A DNA stretch of 64,000 nt from an uncultured Bacilli bacterium (lineage in GTDB: Bacteria; Bacillota_I; Bacilli_A; ML615J-28; CAG-698), in assembly GCA_934096585.1 (NCBI GenBank), contig CAKOMG010000001.1, positions 186,001 to 250,000 on the forward strand. The letters run 5' to 3'. Below the pieces are notes generated by a model. That model made no database searches, was not told the DNA's origin, and saw only the letters and a program-made list of their open reading frames with translations. Within the stretch, counting starts at the first letter, position 1. Every line of letters begins with the position of its first letter. A program made the translations under genes and the position numbers. Of the stretch, positions 35,169 through 43,758 are shown piece by piece.

Positions 35169-36998
35169 CTATTGTTTATTTTTGGCATCAAATTTTTTTC
35201 TATTAACAGTATCAAGTATCTTTTTTCTAAGTCTTATATTTCTTGGAGTTATTTCTACAAGTTCATCATCATTTATATATTCAAGACAAACTTCTAAACT
35301 CATTTTTCTTGGTCGTTTCAAAACAACAGTAGTGTCCTTATTAGCACTTCTTTGGTTCGTCATTTGTTTAGCCTTAGCAACATTAACACTTAAGTCATCT
35401 TCTTTATTACATTCCCCAACAATCTGTCCTTCATATACTTCTTCATTGGGTTCAATAAACATAATACCACGATCTTCAATTTGACCAATGCCATAAGCTG
35501 TTGACATACCTGTTTGTGAAGCGACTAAAACTCCTAATTTACGATTACCCATATTAATTGCTTCAATTTTACGATATTCTAAAAAGTAATGGCTTAATGT
35601 TCCATAGCCTTTTGATGCAGTCATAAAATCTGTTGATAACCCAATTAAGCCACGTGATGGGATGGTGTAAATTAATCTTGACTGTGTGTATCCACTTTCC
35701 ATATTTTCTAAAACACCACCACGAGATCCCAATAATTCAATTACACTTCCAATTGTTTCATTTGGTGTATCTACTTGAGCATATTCATATGGTTCACATT
35801 TTTCACCATTAATTTCTTTAATAATTGCTTTTGGTCTTGCAACTTGAAATTCATATCCTTCACGGCGCATATTTTCAATTAAAATTCCTAAATGTAGTTC
35901 TCCACGTCCTGAAACAATCCATTCTTCACCAGCTCCAATACGTTCCACTTTTAAACTAACATCTTTTTGAATCTCTCTAAACAAACGATCATTAATTTTT
36001 GTTGAAGTGACAAATTTACCTTCTTTTCCAGAAAATGGAGAGTCATTTGTAGAAAAGGTCATTTGTACTGTTGGTTCACTTACATGTATTGGTGGTAATG
36101 CTTCTTCCTTACCAACATTACATATTGTTTCACCAACATAAATATCAGGAAGTCCAGCAACAGCCACAATATCACCTGCGTAAGCGACATCTACTTCTGT
36201 TTTATTTAGACCTAAAAAGCTATATAATTTTTGTACTCTGAATTGTTTAATTGATCCATCGATTCGCATACAACTAACTATTTCATTATTAAAGATTTTT
36301 CCTCTTCTAATTCTACCAATTGCCATTCTACCAACATAATCATTGTAATCAAGTAATGATCCTTGGAATTGCAATGTTCCATTAACATCTCCAGATGGTG
36401 CTGGAATTTCAGAAATTATTAGATCAAGTAATGGATTCATTGTTTCTTTTTGTGTTGATACATCACTTGATAAACTACAAGTACCTTTTAATGCACTAAC
36501 ATATGCAACTTTGAAATCTGCTTGTTCATCAGTTGCACCAAGTTCTATAAATAAATCTAATATTTCATCAATAACTTGTTCGCATCTTGCACTTTCTTTA
36601 TCAACTTTATTTATAACAACTATTGGTTTCAAATTACATTCTAATGATTTTTTTAAAACAAATCTAGTTTGGGGCATTGCTCCTTCATACGCATCAACAA
36701 CTAATAATACACCATCAACCATTGTCATAATTCTTTCAACTTCACCAGAGAAATCAGCATGACCAGGTGTATCAAGAATATTAATTTTATATCCTTTATA
36801 ACTAATCGCTGTGTTTTTTGCAAGAATAGTTATTCCTCTTTCTCTTTCAAGATCATTAGAATCCATAGCTCTTTCTTCTATATTCTCACGAGAAGCAAGT
36901 GTTTCTGATTTTTTAAGTAGTTGATCAACTAAAGTAGTTTTTCCATGGTCAACGTGAGCAATAATTGCAATATTTCTTATTTTTTGACTATCATACAT
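35169..36998 (-). CDS. typA: ribosome-associated GTPase TypA/BipA
   Basis: The product is 609 residues from ATG 36998 (TAGGTG six bases upstream; an in-frame GTG at 37007 overlaps that site). The GTPase motifs are AHVDHGKTT, DTPGHADF and NKVD, followed by the BipA landmarks SGRGELHLGILIENMRREGYE and SRGLIGLSTDFMTASKGYG. TypA helps ribosome assembly, mostly at low temperature or stress. It follows the ABC-F gene by 9 nt. Confidence 0.97.
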   Translation of the reverse strand: MYDSQKIRNIAIIAHVDHGKTTLVDQLLKKSETLASRENIEERAMDSNDLERERGITILAKNTAISYKGYKINILDTPGHADFSGEVERIMTMVDGVLLVVDAYEGAMPQTRFVLKKSLECNLKPIVVINKVDKESARCEQVIDEILDLFIELGATDEQADFKVAYVSALKGTCSLSSDVSTQKETMNPLLDLIISEIPAPSGDVNGTLQFQGSLLDYNDYVGRMAIGRIRRGKIFNNEIVSCMRIDGSIKQFRVQKLYSFLGLNKTEVDVAYAGDIVAVAGLPDIYVGETICNVGKEEALPPIHVSEPTVQMTFSTNDSPFSGKEGKFVTSTKINDRLFREIQKDVSLKVERIGAGEEWIVSGRGELHLGILIENMRREGYEFQVARPKAIIKEINGEKCEPYEYAQVDTPNETIGSVIELLGSRGGVLENMESGYTQSRLIYTIPSRGLIGLSTDFMTASKGYGTLSHYFLEYRKIEAINMGNRKLGVLVASQTGMSTAYGIGQIEDRGIMFIEPNEEVYEGQIVGECNKEDDLSVNVAKAKQMTNQRSANKDTTVVLKRPRKMSLEVCLEYINDDELVEITPRNIRLRKKILDTVNRKKFDAKNKQ

Positions 36999-37007
36999 AA
37001 TATTCAC

Positions 37008-38537
37008 CTATTCAAATTTAATTTCTTTCATATTTAATTTTTTATAAAACTCTTTCTCATGAGATACAAGGATTACAGTTCCTGGATAAACGTCAATTGC
37101 TTTAAATAATGACTCTTTACTAGCACGATCTAAATGATTAGTAGGTTCATCAAGAATTAATAAATTGGAACTTGTTAATGATTGTAAGGCAAATCTAACT
37201 TTTGCAATTTCGCCACCACTAAGCTCTGTCATTGGTTTAACTGTTAAATCCCCAGTAACAGCATATTTAGCTAGTAATGTTCTAACATCTTTATCTTCCA
37301 TTTTTGGATAATATTCTCTGATGTACTCTACAGCAGTTAACTTAGGTATCTCATCTTCTTGAGCAAAATATAATATATTATTATATGGTGCAAGTCTAAT
37401 AGTTCCGCTAAGTGCAGGAATTAGTCCCAATATTGTTTTTAAAAATGTTGTCTTTCCGACTCCGTTTTTTCCAACTATAACATATTTTCCACCAAATGTA
37501 AATTCTAAATTAATATTTTTAAGTATTGGATAATTGTACCCAATTGTCAAAGAGGATACTTTTAATGAGGGAACATTAAACGATTTAGTAAATTTGAAAT
37601 CAAAATGAACTTTCTTTTCTTTTTCTGGTTTCTCCATTACTTCCATTTTTTCTAAAGCTTTTCTTCTACTTTGTGCTTGTTTAGTAGTTGATGCACGAAC
37701 TATATTTTTTGCGATAAATTCTTCTGTCTTTTTAATTACTTTTTGTTGCTTTTCGTATTCTTTTTGATATGTTTCTAAATTCATTTCGCGCATTTTCAAG
37801 TATTGATCATAATTGCCCTTATATTTTGTTAATATTTTATTTTCTAATGCTACAATAATATTGCAACATGAATTTAAAAATTCAAAATTATGGCTAATTA
37901 CTAAAAAGGCATTTTTATAGGTTTGTAAAAACTTGCTTAACCATTCTACATGTTGTTGATCTAAAAAATTTGTAGGCTCATCAAGAAGTAAAATATCTTT
38001 TTCTTCAAGTAACATTTTACCTAAAAATACTTTAGCACGCTGACCACCACTTAATTCTTTTAATTTTCGATCTTCTTCAATATGAATGCCAAGTCCATTA
38101 ATTACATTTCCAATTTTTGATTTGATTGAATAAAAATCATTTTGTTCTAAATATTCTTGGATATTATATGCTTTATTCAAAATCTTATCATAATCTTTTT
38201 CTAAAGCTTCCCCTAAAGATTCATAATATTTGTTCATTTCTTCTTCTTTTTTGAATAACGGCTGATAAACACTATATAAGTATTCTTGAATACTTGTATC
38301 AGAATGGACTTCAAGATGTTGATCAAGATATGAGAATGTTTTATTATCACCCCAAATAATCTTGCCGCTATCTGGTATTAATTTACCCGCAAGTAAATTT
38401 ATAAATGTTGTTTTGCCAACACCGTTAGCGCCAACAATACCCACATGTTCACCATCAAATATTCTGACATTTAAGTTGTTAAATAGTTCTTTGTCTTTAT
38501 ATGAAAATCTCAAATTCTCAACTTCTAAAACACTCAT
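37008..38537 (-). CDS. ABC-F family ribosome-associated ATPase
   Basis: The product is 509 residues with two nucleotide-binding domains and no membrane segments. Walker A motifs are GANGVGKTT and GKNGVGKTT, signatures LSGGQ and LSGGE, and Walker B with the ABC-F extension DEPTNFLD and DEPTNHLD. The inter-domain linker near residues 245-310 is charged and helical as in translation-acting ABC-F proteins. It could be a housekeeping translation factor or, less likely, an antibiotic-resistance member; the linker is not diagnostic by eye. It is the first gene of the seven-gene operon. Confidence 0.92.
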   Translation of the reverse strand: MSVLEVENLRFSYKDKELFNNLNVRIFDGEHVGIVGANGVGKTTFINLLAGKLIPDSGKIIWGDNKTFSYLDQHLEVHSDTSIQEYLYSVYQPLFKKEEEMNKYYESLGEALEKDYDKILNKAYNIQEYLEQNDFYSIKSKIGNVINGLGIHIEEDRKLKELSGGQRAKVFLGKMLLEEKDILLLDEPTNFLDQQHVEWLSKFLQTYKNAFLVISHNFEFLNSCCNIIVALENKILTKYKGNYDQYLKMREMNLETYQKEYEKQQKVIKKTEEFIAKNIVRASTTKQAQSRRKALEKMEVMEKPEKEKKVHFDFKFTKSFNVPSLKVSSLTIGYNYPILKNINLEFTFGGKYVIVGKNGVGKTTFLKTILGLIPALSGTIRLAPYNNILYFAQEDEIPKLTAVEYIREYYPKMEDKDVRTLLAKYAVTGDLTVKPMTELSGGEIAKVRFALQSLTSSNLLILDEPTNHLDRASKESLFKAIDVYPGTVILVSHEKEFYKKLNMKEIKFE

Positions 38538-38563
38538 CGCCTAATACTCCATTCTAACACTAT

Positions 38564-38572
38564 ATTATAACA
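38564..38572 (-). promoter_or_regulatory. extended -10 promoter of the ABC-F operon
   Basis: On the minus strand TGTTATAAT reads as an extended -10 (TGn plus TATAAT) with no clear -35, 27 nt before the ATG at 38537. It is divergent from the queT promoter. Confidence 0.5.
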
Positions 38573-38633
38573 TAATTTTATGTAAATTTCTATATTTTTT
38601 TATTTCTTTGAAATCTTCAAAAACAATTTCATT

Positions 38634-38662
38634 TTGCTTTTTTTTAACTTTTATGTTAAAAT
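38634..38662 (+). promoter_or_regulatory. promoter of the preQ1 riboswitch-queT unit
   Basis: TTGCTT (38634-38639), 17 bp, then TAAAAT (38657-38662) with the TG of an extended -10 three bases before. Transcription would start about at 38669, the first base of the riboswitch stem. Confidence 0.7.
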
Positions 38663-38668
38663 ACGTGT

Positions 38669-38710
38669 TGGATGTTCCTTGCATAACCATCCAAATAAAA
38701 AACAAGGAGG
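38669..38710 (+). ncRNA. preQ1-I riboswitch, translational type
   Basis: Stem P1 is TGGATG (38669-38674) with CATCCA (38688-38693). The loop carries TTCCTTG. An A-rich tail (AAATAAAAAACAAGGA) follows, whose CAAGGA pairs back with TCCTTG of the loop to form the H-type pseudoknot of the class. The pseudoknot strand is the Shine-Dalgarno sequence AAGGAGG of queT, so binding of preQ1 should hide the ribosome site and stop QueT synthesis. Length, A-rich tail and downstream gene all agree. Confidence 0.88.
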
Positions 38711-38715
38711 ATAAA

Positions 38716-39198
38716 ATGAATTCTAAGATTAAACAAATTGCAAGATTATCAATTGTTTGTGCAATGTATGTTGTATTAACAATTGTAAACCCATTCTCAT
38801 ATGATACAGTGCAATTTAGAATTTCTGAAATTCTAATGTTTTTAGTATTTTTCAAGAAAGATTATGCTATAAGTTTAATACTAGGTTGCTTAATAGCTAA
38901 TTTATTTAGTCCAATGTTACTTTATGATATAACATTTGGAACTGTAGCAACTGCATTAGCTTGTCTATTTATGATTCTTTCAAAAAATATTTTTGTGAGT
39001 GCCATATTCCCCGTCTTAACAAATGGAATTATAGTCCCACTTGAACTTACATTAGCTTTTGGAACTTCTTACTTATTAAATGTATTTTGGGCTGTTTTAG
39101 GAGAAGCTGTTGTTATAGCTGTTGGATTAATAATCTTTAACACTTTAAAAAACAAGCCTTTCTTTTTAGAATTAATCGGCGTAGAAGAAAAGAGTTAA
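38716..39198 (+). CDS. queT: QueT, queuosine-precursor (preQ0/preQ1) transporter, ECF S-component-like
   Basis: The product is 160 residues with about five membrane helices from ATG 38716 (AAGGAGG six bases upstream, embedded in the riboswitch). The N-terminal pattern LSIVCAMYVVLTIVNPFSYDTVQFRISEIL and the later GCLIANLFSP and DITFGTVAT are characteristic of QueT. It takes up a queuine precursor with the help of an ECF energising module encoded elsewhere. No other queuosine genes are in the window. A bidirectional terminator follows. Confidence 0.92.
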   Translation: MNSKIKQIARLSIVCAMYVVLTIVNPFSYDTVQFRISEILMFLVFFKKDYAISLILGCLIANLFSPMLLYDITFGTVATALACLFMILSKNIFVSAIFPVLTNGIIVPLELTLAFGTSYLLNVFWAVLGEAVVIAVGLIIFNTLKNKPFFLELIGVEEKS

Positions 39199-39200
39199 AC

Positions 39201-39236
39201 AAAAAGACGTTATTCATAATGAGTAACGTCTTTTTT
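39201..39236. terminator. bidirectional terminator between queT and the convergent lipoprotein gene
   Basis: AAAAAGACGTTA / TAACGTCTTTTTT with an 11-nt loop; a strong stem with T tracts on both strands. Confidence 0.9.
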
Positions 39237-40002
39237 ACAACACTTTAAAATCAATGACATCAAAATTAAATGTTGTTGTGATATTTTGTTTACAATCCAT
39301 TTCTCCTAAGAAGCCAATGGTTATTGTATATTCTGTTTCATTTATTAAAGAAATAGGTTTCCATTTATTATCAAGTAATAAAGTAAATTTTAAAGATTTA
39401 AACTTGGGGTAATCACTCAATGAACCAAATTGTTTCATTTGAATTTTCATATTATTTGTTGCTTTTTCATTATCTAAATAAAAAACTACTTTAATATTAT
39501 CTTCATCTTGTTCTTTAGTTGCTTCTAATATAGTACTTTCATCAATTAAATAGCCTCCAATAGAAACATCCATAGGGGTAATTCCATAAGTCTTACGATA
39601 TTCTTCTAATGTTATTTCTTTTATTTCTTCGCTATTATGTGAATATCTAACCATATTATCTTTAAAATATGCCAAATGCTTTAAGTTGACTAAAGTTGAT
39701 GATGAGTACGAATCATAATAATATTCATCATTATTCTTAATTATCGAAGAACTAATCTCTTGATTATAACTAATAAACCCTTTTTTAGCTTTTGTATAAC
39801 CTGTTGTTGTTGATTCGTAACATTTATTATCATTTAGCTTTTTAATGTAAGCATATATTATATCCTTTGCTTCAAGTTCACTTGGCTTTTTATCAGTATT
39901 AATAGTATTAGAATTTTTATCATTATTGTCAACATCATCAGTTGTGCATCCAAATAAACATAGTACTGTTAATGCAATAATCATTAAATATATTTTTTTC
40001 AT
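39235..40002 (-). CDS. lipoprotein of unknown function
   Basis: The product is 255 residues with lipobox LFGC (Cys19), then an Asp/Asn-rich linker and a beta-rich mature domain with many aromatic residues (for example YYYDSYSSSTLVNLKHLAYF). No recognised domain. It begins 6 nt after the Sfp-type gene, so the two are co-transcribed, although nothing links their roles. Confidence 0.65.
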   Translation of the reverse strand: MKKIYLMIIALTVLCLFGCTTDDVDNNDKNSNTINTDKKPSELEAKDIIYAYIKKLNDNKCYESTTTGYTKAKKGFISYNQEISSSIIKNNDEYYYDSYSSSTLVNLKHLAYFKDNMVRYSHNSEEIKEITLEEYRKTYGITPMDVSIGGYLIDESTILEATKEQDEDNIKVVFYLDNEKATNNMKIQMKQFGSLSDYPKFKSLKFTLLLDNKWKPISLINETEYTITIGFLGEMDCKQNITTTFNFDVIDFKVL

Positions 40003-40008
40003 TTTCTA

Positions 40009-40512
40009 TTAACAATATGAAAGGAAATAACTATTTCCTTCCTTGTCTTCCACCTTTTCTGTTGTTATATTTTTTACTTCTTCAAACAAAGAACTAATTT
40101 TTATTCCTGTCCCTATTTTTTTTAAATATGCTTCTTTCCTTGTCCATTGTTTAAAAAATTCTGTATCCGACACAATATTAAAACGTCTTTTTAGTTTTTC
40201 AATATTTTTATTATTATTTAAACACTCAATATCAATTCCACATTCTTCATCTGAAATTATAATTGCAACCATATGATATGAATGGCTAATATTGAAATAC
40301 AAACCATTAATATATGGTTTATTATTTTCTTTATAATGTACTTTAAAATCTTCTATGTTATATTCTTCTTTTAAAATATAATATAGCATTGTCCATGCTA
40401 CTTGATTTTGTTTATTAAGTATTTCATCTTGATATTCTTTAATTTGATCTTGAAAAATATTGTCAGGTTTTATTCTTTTGTAAGTAGTAATATCTTCTAA
40501 ATAAACTTTCAT
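40009..40512 (-). CDS. 4'-phosphopantetheinyl transferase superfamily protein, short
   Basis: Transfers phosphopantetheine from CoA to carrier proteins. The second half of the Sfp fold is clear: NKPYINGLYFNISHSYHMVA, CGIDIECL (Mg ligands) and FFKQWTRKEAYLKKIGTGI. The chain is only 167 residues, against about 220-230 for Sfp, and it ends soon after the KEA helix, so the C-terminal strands are short. ATG has TAAGGA upstream. No carrier-protein or biosynthetic genes are nearby. Confidence 0.82.
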   Translation of the reverse strand: MKVYLEDITTYKRIKPDNIFQDQIKEYQDEILNKQNQVAWTMLYYILKEEYNIEDFKVHYKENNKPYINGLYFNISHSYHMVAIIISDEECGIDIECLNNNKNIEKLKRRFNIVSDTEFFKQWTRKEAYLKKIGTGIKISSLFEEVKNITTEKVEDKEGNSYFLSYC

Positions 40513-40630
40513 TATTTAATCCTTAAGCATCATCTATTATATCAAAAAATGTCATAAAAAGCAAATCACAATATTATTATATCATTTACAATTAAACATC
40601 TTACTAAAACAAATCTTTATTACTTTAATA

Positions 40631-42022
40631 TTAATTATTTGAAAGATGATAATCCATATCTTTATTTAATTTTTTATAACTAATAATAAAACATATAATT
40701 TCCGCAATTGCAGTAATACCCCATGAAAAAATATATAGTAAATATAAAGATGGGATAGTCTTAAAATGAGCAAATATAGTATAAATCCAAACAACACGGA
40801 ACACACAAGAACCCATAATTACTATAATTGTTGGGGCAAGACTTTTACCAATACCACGACAAGCCGCAATAGTACAGTCCATAAAAGCACTAAAAGCATA
40901 AGAAAAGCTCATAATCTTAGTTCGCTGTAATCCCGCTTCAATTACTGCTTCTTCATTCGCAAATAGTGATAGAAAAGCTCTTCCAAAAATGAATAATGCT
41001 GCACCTAAGATTGCACCTATAATAAATGAATAAGTAATACCTATAAAATAACTTTTAACTACACGCTTACGTTTTCCTGCTCCAAGATTTTGTCCCATAA
41101 ATGTGGAACAAGCAGTATAGAATGCAGCCATAACATTGTAAATTATTGCATCCGCATTTGCGGCTGCAGAATTTCCTTCGACCATAATAGAATCAAATGA
41201 ATTAACTGCACTTTGTATAAATAAATTAGCAATCGCAAATATAGCATGTTGAAGACCAGCAGGAATTCCAAGTTCTATGATACGTTTTGCTTCATTTTTA
41301 TCTAATCCTTCTTTTAAATCTCGTAAACTAAAAGTACATTCTTCTGCCTTTTTTCTCATATGTATAAGAATTAAAATAGCAGAAACATATTGAGTAATAA
41401 TACTAGCAAGAGCAACTCCATCTTCTGCCATCTTAAAGGCAATAACGAAAATTAAATTAAAAATTACATTCAAAATACCCGCAATCATAAGGTATGCAAG
41501 TGGACGTTTTGTATCTCCAGCAGCACTTAGTACACCATTACCAAAATTAAAAATTCCAAGAGCAGGCATTCCAAGAGCATAAATACGAAAATATAATACT
41601 GCGCCTTCCATCAGATCATCCTTTGTGCCAAGTAATTCTAACATAAATCTTGCTGACAAAAGGCATAAAACCATAATAACAAGTCCTAATGCAAGACAAA
41701 TTACAAATGAAGTACGAATGGATGCAGAAGTTAGTTTCCTATCTTTTGCACCTAGATGATTGGCAACGCGAACATTTACAGCACTTCCCATTCCTATAAG
41801 AAACCCAGTAAAAAGAGATACCAGAATTGTAGTTGAGCCAACTGCTCCTAATGCTTTTTCACTTGAAAACTTTCCTACAACGGCAACATCTGCCATATTA
41901 AAAAGCACTTGTAAAAGTTGTGATAACATAAGTGGAATACTAAAAATTAACATATTTTTCCATAATGATCCTTCTGTTATTTGAATATCATTATGTTTAT
42001 TATTTATAATTTCACTTTCCAT
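40631..42022 (-). CDS. MATE family efflux transporter
   Basis: The product is 463 residues from ATG 42022 (TTGGAG upstream; the TTG at 42034 is part of that site). Twelve membrane helices are arranged as two similar halves. The N-terminal FSIPLMLSQLLQVLFNMADVAVVGKFSS and ALGAVGSTTILVSLFTGFLIGMGSAVNV are typical of NorM/DinF-type multidrug or metabolite exporters driven by Na+ or H+. The coding sequence uses noticeably more G and C at third positions than its neighbours, hinting at acquisition. It is a stand-alone gene. Confidence 0.92.
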   Translation of the reverse strand: MESEIINNKHNDIQITEGSLWKNMLIFSIPLMLSQLLQVLFNMADVAVVGKFSSEKALGAVGSTTILVSLFTGFLIGMGSAVNVRVANHLGAKDRKLTSASIRTSFVICLALGLVIMVLCLLSARFMLELLGTKDDLMEGAVLYFRIYALGMPALGIFNFGNGVLSAAGDTKRPLAYLMIAGILNVIFNLIFVIAFKMAEDGVALASIITQYVSAILILIHMRKKAEECTFSLRDLKEGLDKNEAKRIIELGIPAGLQHAIFAIANLFIQSAVNSFDSIMVEGNSAAANADAIIYNVMAAFYTACSTFMGQNLGAGKRKRVVKSYFIGITYSFIIGAILGAALFIFGRAFLSLFANEEAVIEAGLQRTKIMSFSYAFSAFMDCTIAACRGIGKSLAPTIIVIMGSCVFRVVWIYTIFAHFKTIPSLYLLYIFSWGITAIAEIICFIISYKKLNKDMDYHLSNN

Positions 42023-42164
42023 ATTAATCTCCAAAAAATTTTATATTTTTTATAAATATACTTCATTAGAAATATAGATTCAAAATATATTCTAGCATAA
42101 TCATTTATTTTTTTCAATAGTTTTAAATCGTTTAAATGATATAAATATTTTTTCTGATTAATGA

Positions 42165-42194
42165 AAAAAGAACTTAGTTGTCTAAGTTCTTTTT
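42165..42194. terminator. terminator after the XRE/membrane-protein unit
   Basis: A 13-bp stem AAAAAGAACTTAG / CTAAGTTCTTTTT with a 4-nt loop, overlapping the stop codon region of the membrane protein gene (stop at 42174). Confidence 0.85.
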
Positions 42195-43448
42195 CTTTAT
42201 AATAACACTAATATAAAGTAAAATATTTGAAATAATTGTAACTGAACTAATAATAGTATACTCTCTAAAATCAGCTTTACATAAGCCTAATAAATATAAT
42301 AAACTAAACAATTGATACCCGCATAAAACAACACTAGCAACAATTAACAAAGCTTTATTTAATTTTGCTTCTTTTATTAAACAAATATTTAAAACCACAT
42401 TAATAATAGCAGTGATTATAATAAAACATAAGCTTATAATAGAAAATACTGTAGATAATTGTTCGAGTTCTATAGTTCTAAATAAAATCAATTTTACTAT
42501 TTCTATAAATATCTCAAATATAATAAATAGAATATTTATTGTGAAAATCGTTTTGAATTTTTTATTATTCAAAAATTCCATTAAATAAGACAATGATATT
42601 CCTAATAATAAGTAAGATATATATTGAGAGTAATTATAATGTGTTGAAGCTCTTGCTAGTACTTGACCTGGGTTAGAAGCAAACATTAAATTTTTTGTTT
42701 CATATAAAAATAGTACATTAGCACCTAATAAAAGTGCAATATATATTCCATAAAAAACAATAAACGGAATTTTAGATAATCCATTATTATCATAATCTAC
42801 TTTTTCTATAAATGACATCAATAAATATTGTAAACCTACACTTAAAGCCGATATTATTCCTGCTACTAGTAATATTATTATATGTGATACATTTGTAAAA
42901 ATAATAATTTCAATAACACATGATATCATATAAAAGCCGATAATTAATAAACTGAGTTTACCAATGTTTTTAAGAACAGTTATATAATAATCCTTTTTTA
43001 AAGAATCAATAAACTTATAATTTAAATTAATATTTTTAGTTTTAATATTAAAATAATACACAATCCCAATAACTATTTCCATAAATAAACTTATATAATT
43101 AGGTGGTAAATCAGAAGATCCTACATTATTTAAATAGTAAATCATATTTAAAGAAAAACCAAAGAAATAAGCACCAATAACATACTTTATACTGTTATAA
43201 TAAAAGTTCCATTTATTTTGAGCTATTCTTTCATCTCTTCTATATCCTAAATAATATAATTCGCCAAACAAAAGTATACATAATGCGGAAATCAAAAATG
43301 CAGATTCTAATAAATGATTTTGAATTTTAAAAACATACCCATTAGATGCTAGTACATAGATAAAAAGTAAAATCATTAAAATAGTGCTTGTAATGATAAC
43401 ATTGCGGCTAATTTTTCCACTTTCTTTTATGACTCTTTCATCATTCAT
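42174..43448 (-). CDS. ten- to twelve-helix membrane protein cotranscribed with an XRE regulator
   Basis: The product is 424 residues from ATG 43448, which overlaps the XRE stop (ATGAATGA), implying coupled translation. About ten to twelve hydrophobic segments fill nearly the whole chain. I do not recognise the family; no transporter motif is visible. Pairs of a minimal XRE repressor with a multi-helix membrane protein recur in Firmicutes and are thought to respond to envelope signals or to encode immunity or export, but this is inference. Confidence 0.75.
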   Translation of the reverse strand: MNDERVIKESGKISRNVIITSTILMILLFIYVLASNGYVFKIQNHLLESAFLISALCILLFGELYYLGYRRDERIAQNKWNFYYNSIKYVIGAYFFGFSLNMIYYLNNVGSSDLPPNYISLFMEIVIGIVYYFNIKTKNINLNYKFIDSLKKDYYITVLKNIGKLSLLIIGFYMISCVIEIIIFTNVSHIIILLVAGIISALSVGLQYLLMSFIEKVDYDNNGLSKIPFIVFYGIYIALLLGANVLFLYETKNLMFASNPGQVLARASTHYNYSQYISYLLLGISLSYLMEFLNNKKFKTIFTINILFIIFEIFIEIVKLILFRTIELEQLSTVFSIISLCFIIITAIINVVLNICLIKEAKLNKALLIVASVVLCGYQLFSLLYLLGLCKADFREYTIISSVTIISNILLYISVIIKKKNLDN

Positions 43449-43644
43449 TTTTTGCCTCCCAAAATAACTCATCTAATGTTTTATTTAATGCTTTACATAT
43501 TTTTATACACAAAGCAATCGTTGGATTATAATCATTATTTTCAATCATATTGATTGTTTGCCTCGATACATTCACAATTCTTGCAAGTTCTAATTGAGAA
43601 AGTCCTTTATTAATCCTTGCATCTTTTAACTTTTGGTTAATCAT
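43441..43644 (-). CDS. minimal XRE-family transcriptional repressor
   Basis: The product is 67 residues from ATG 43644 (GGAGG upstream); the longer frame from 43704 would start inside the promoter. It consists almost only of a helix-turn-helix (GLSQLELARIVNVSRQTINMIENNDYNP) like the small YozG/Cro-type regulators. It ends in TGA, the only TGA stop I read in the intact genes of this window. Two palindromic operators surround its promoter, so it most likely represses itself and the membrane protein. Confidence 0.9.
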   Translation of the reverse strand: MINQKLKDARINKGLSQLELARIVNVSRQTINMIENNDYNPTIALCIKICKALNKTLDELFWEAKNE

Positions 43645-43654
43645 AAAACCTCCA

Positions 43655-43674
43655 ATGTCAAATATATACGACAT
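43655..43674. promoter_or_regulatory. operator A for the XRE repressor
   Basis: ATGTC-N10-GACAT palindrome of 20 bp lying between the -10 box and the ribosome site, over the expected transcription start. Same pattern as operator B. Confidence 0.65.
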
Positions 43675-43675
43675 T

Positions 43676-43704
43676 ATTATATTACATTCATTTAAGAATA
43701 TCAA
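43676..43704 (-). promoter_or_regulatory. sigma-A promoter of the XRE/membrane-protein unit
   Basis: Minus-strand TTGATA (43704-43699), 17 bp, TATAAT (43681-43676). The -35 box overlaps operator B and the start point overlaps operator A. Confidence 0.8.
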
Positions 43705-43717
43705 GTATATTTGACAT
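43698..43717. promoter_or_regulatory. operator B for the XRE repressor
   Basis: On the plus strand ATATC-N10-GACAT, one mismatch from the palindrome of operator A and 43 bp away (about four helical turns). It covers the -35 box. Confidence 0.6.
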
Positions 43718-43729
43718 AGTTTCTTAAAA

Positions 43730-43758
43730 AATAGTTATGACTAAAAGTCATAACTATT
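43730..43758 (-). terminator. terminator of the sigma/anti-sigma unit
   Basis: A 12-bp perfect stem AATAGTTATGAC / GTCATAACTATT with a 5-nt loop followed by TTTTTT on the minus strand; it overlaps the anti-sigma stop codon. Confidence 0.88.

Noticed and set aside
38565..38855. Minus-strand 96-codon frame across the preQ1 riboswitch and queT start
   Set aside because: It runs antisense through a riboswitch and a conserved transporter; no start site.
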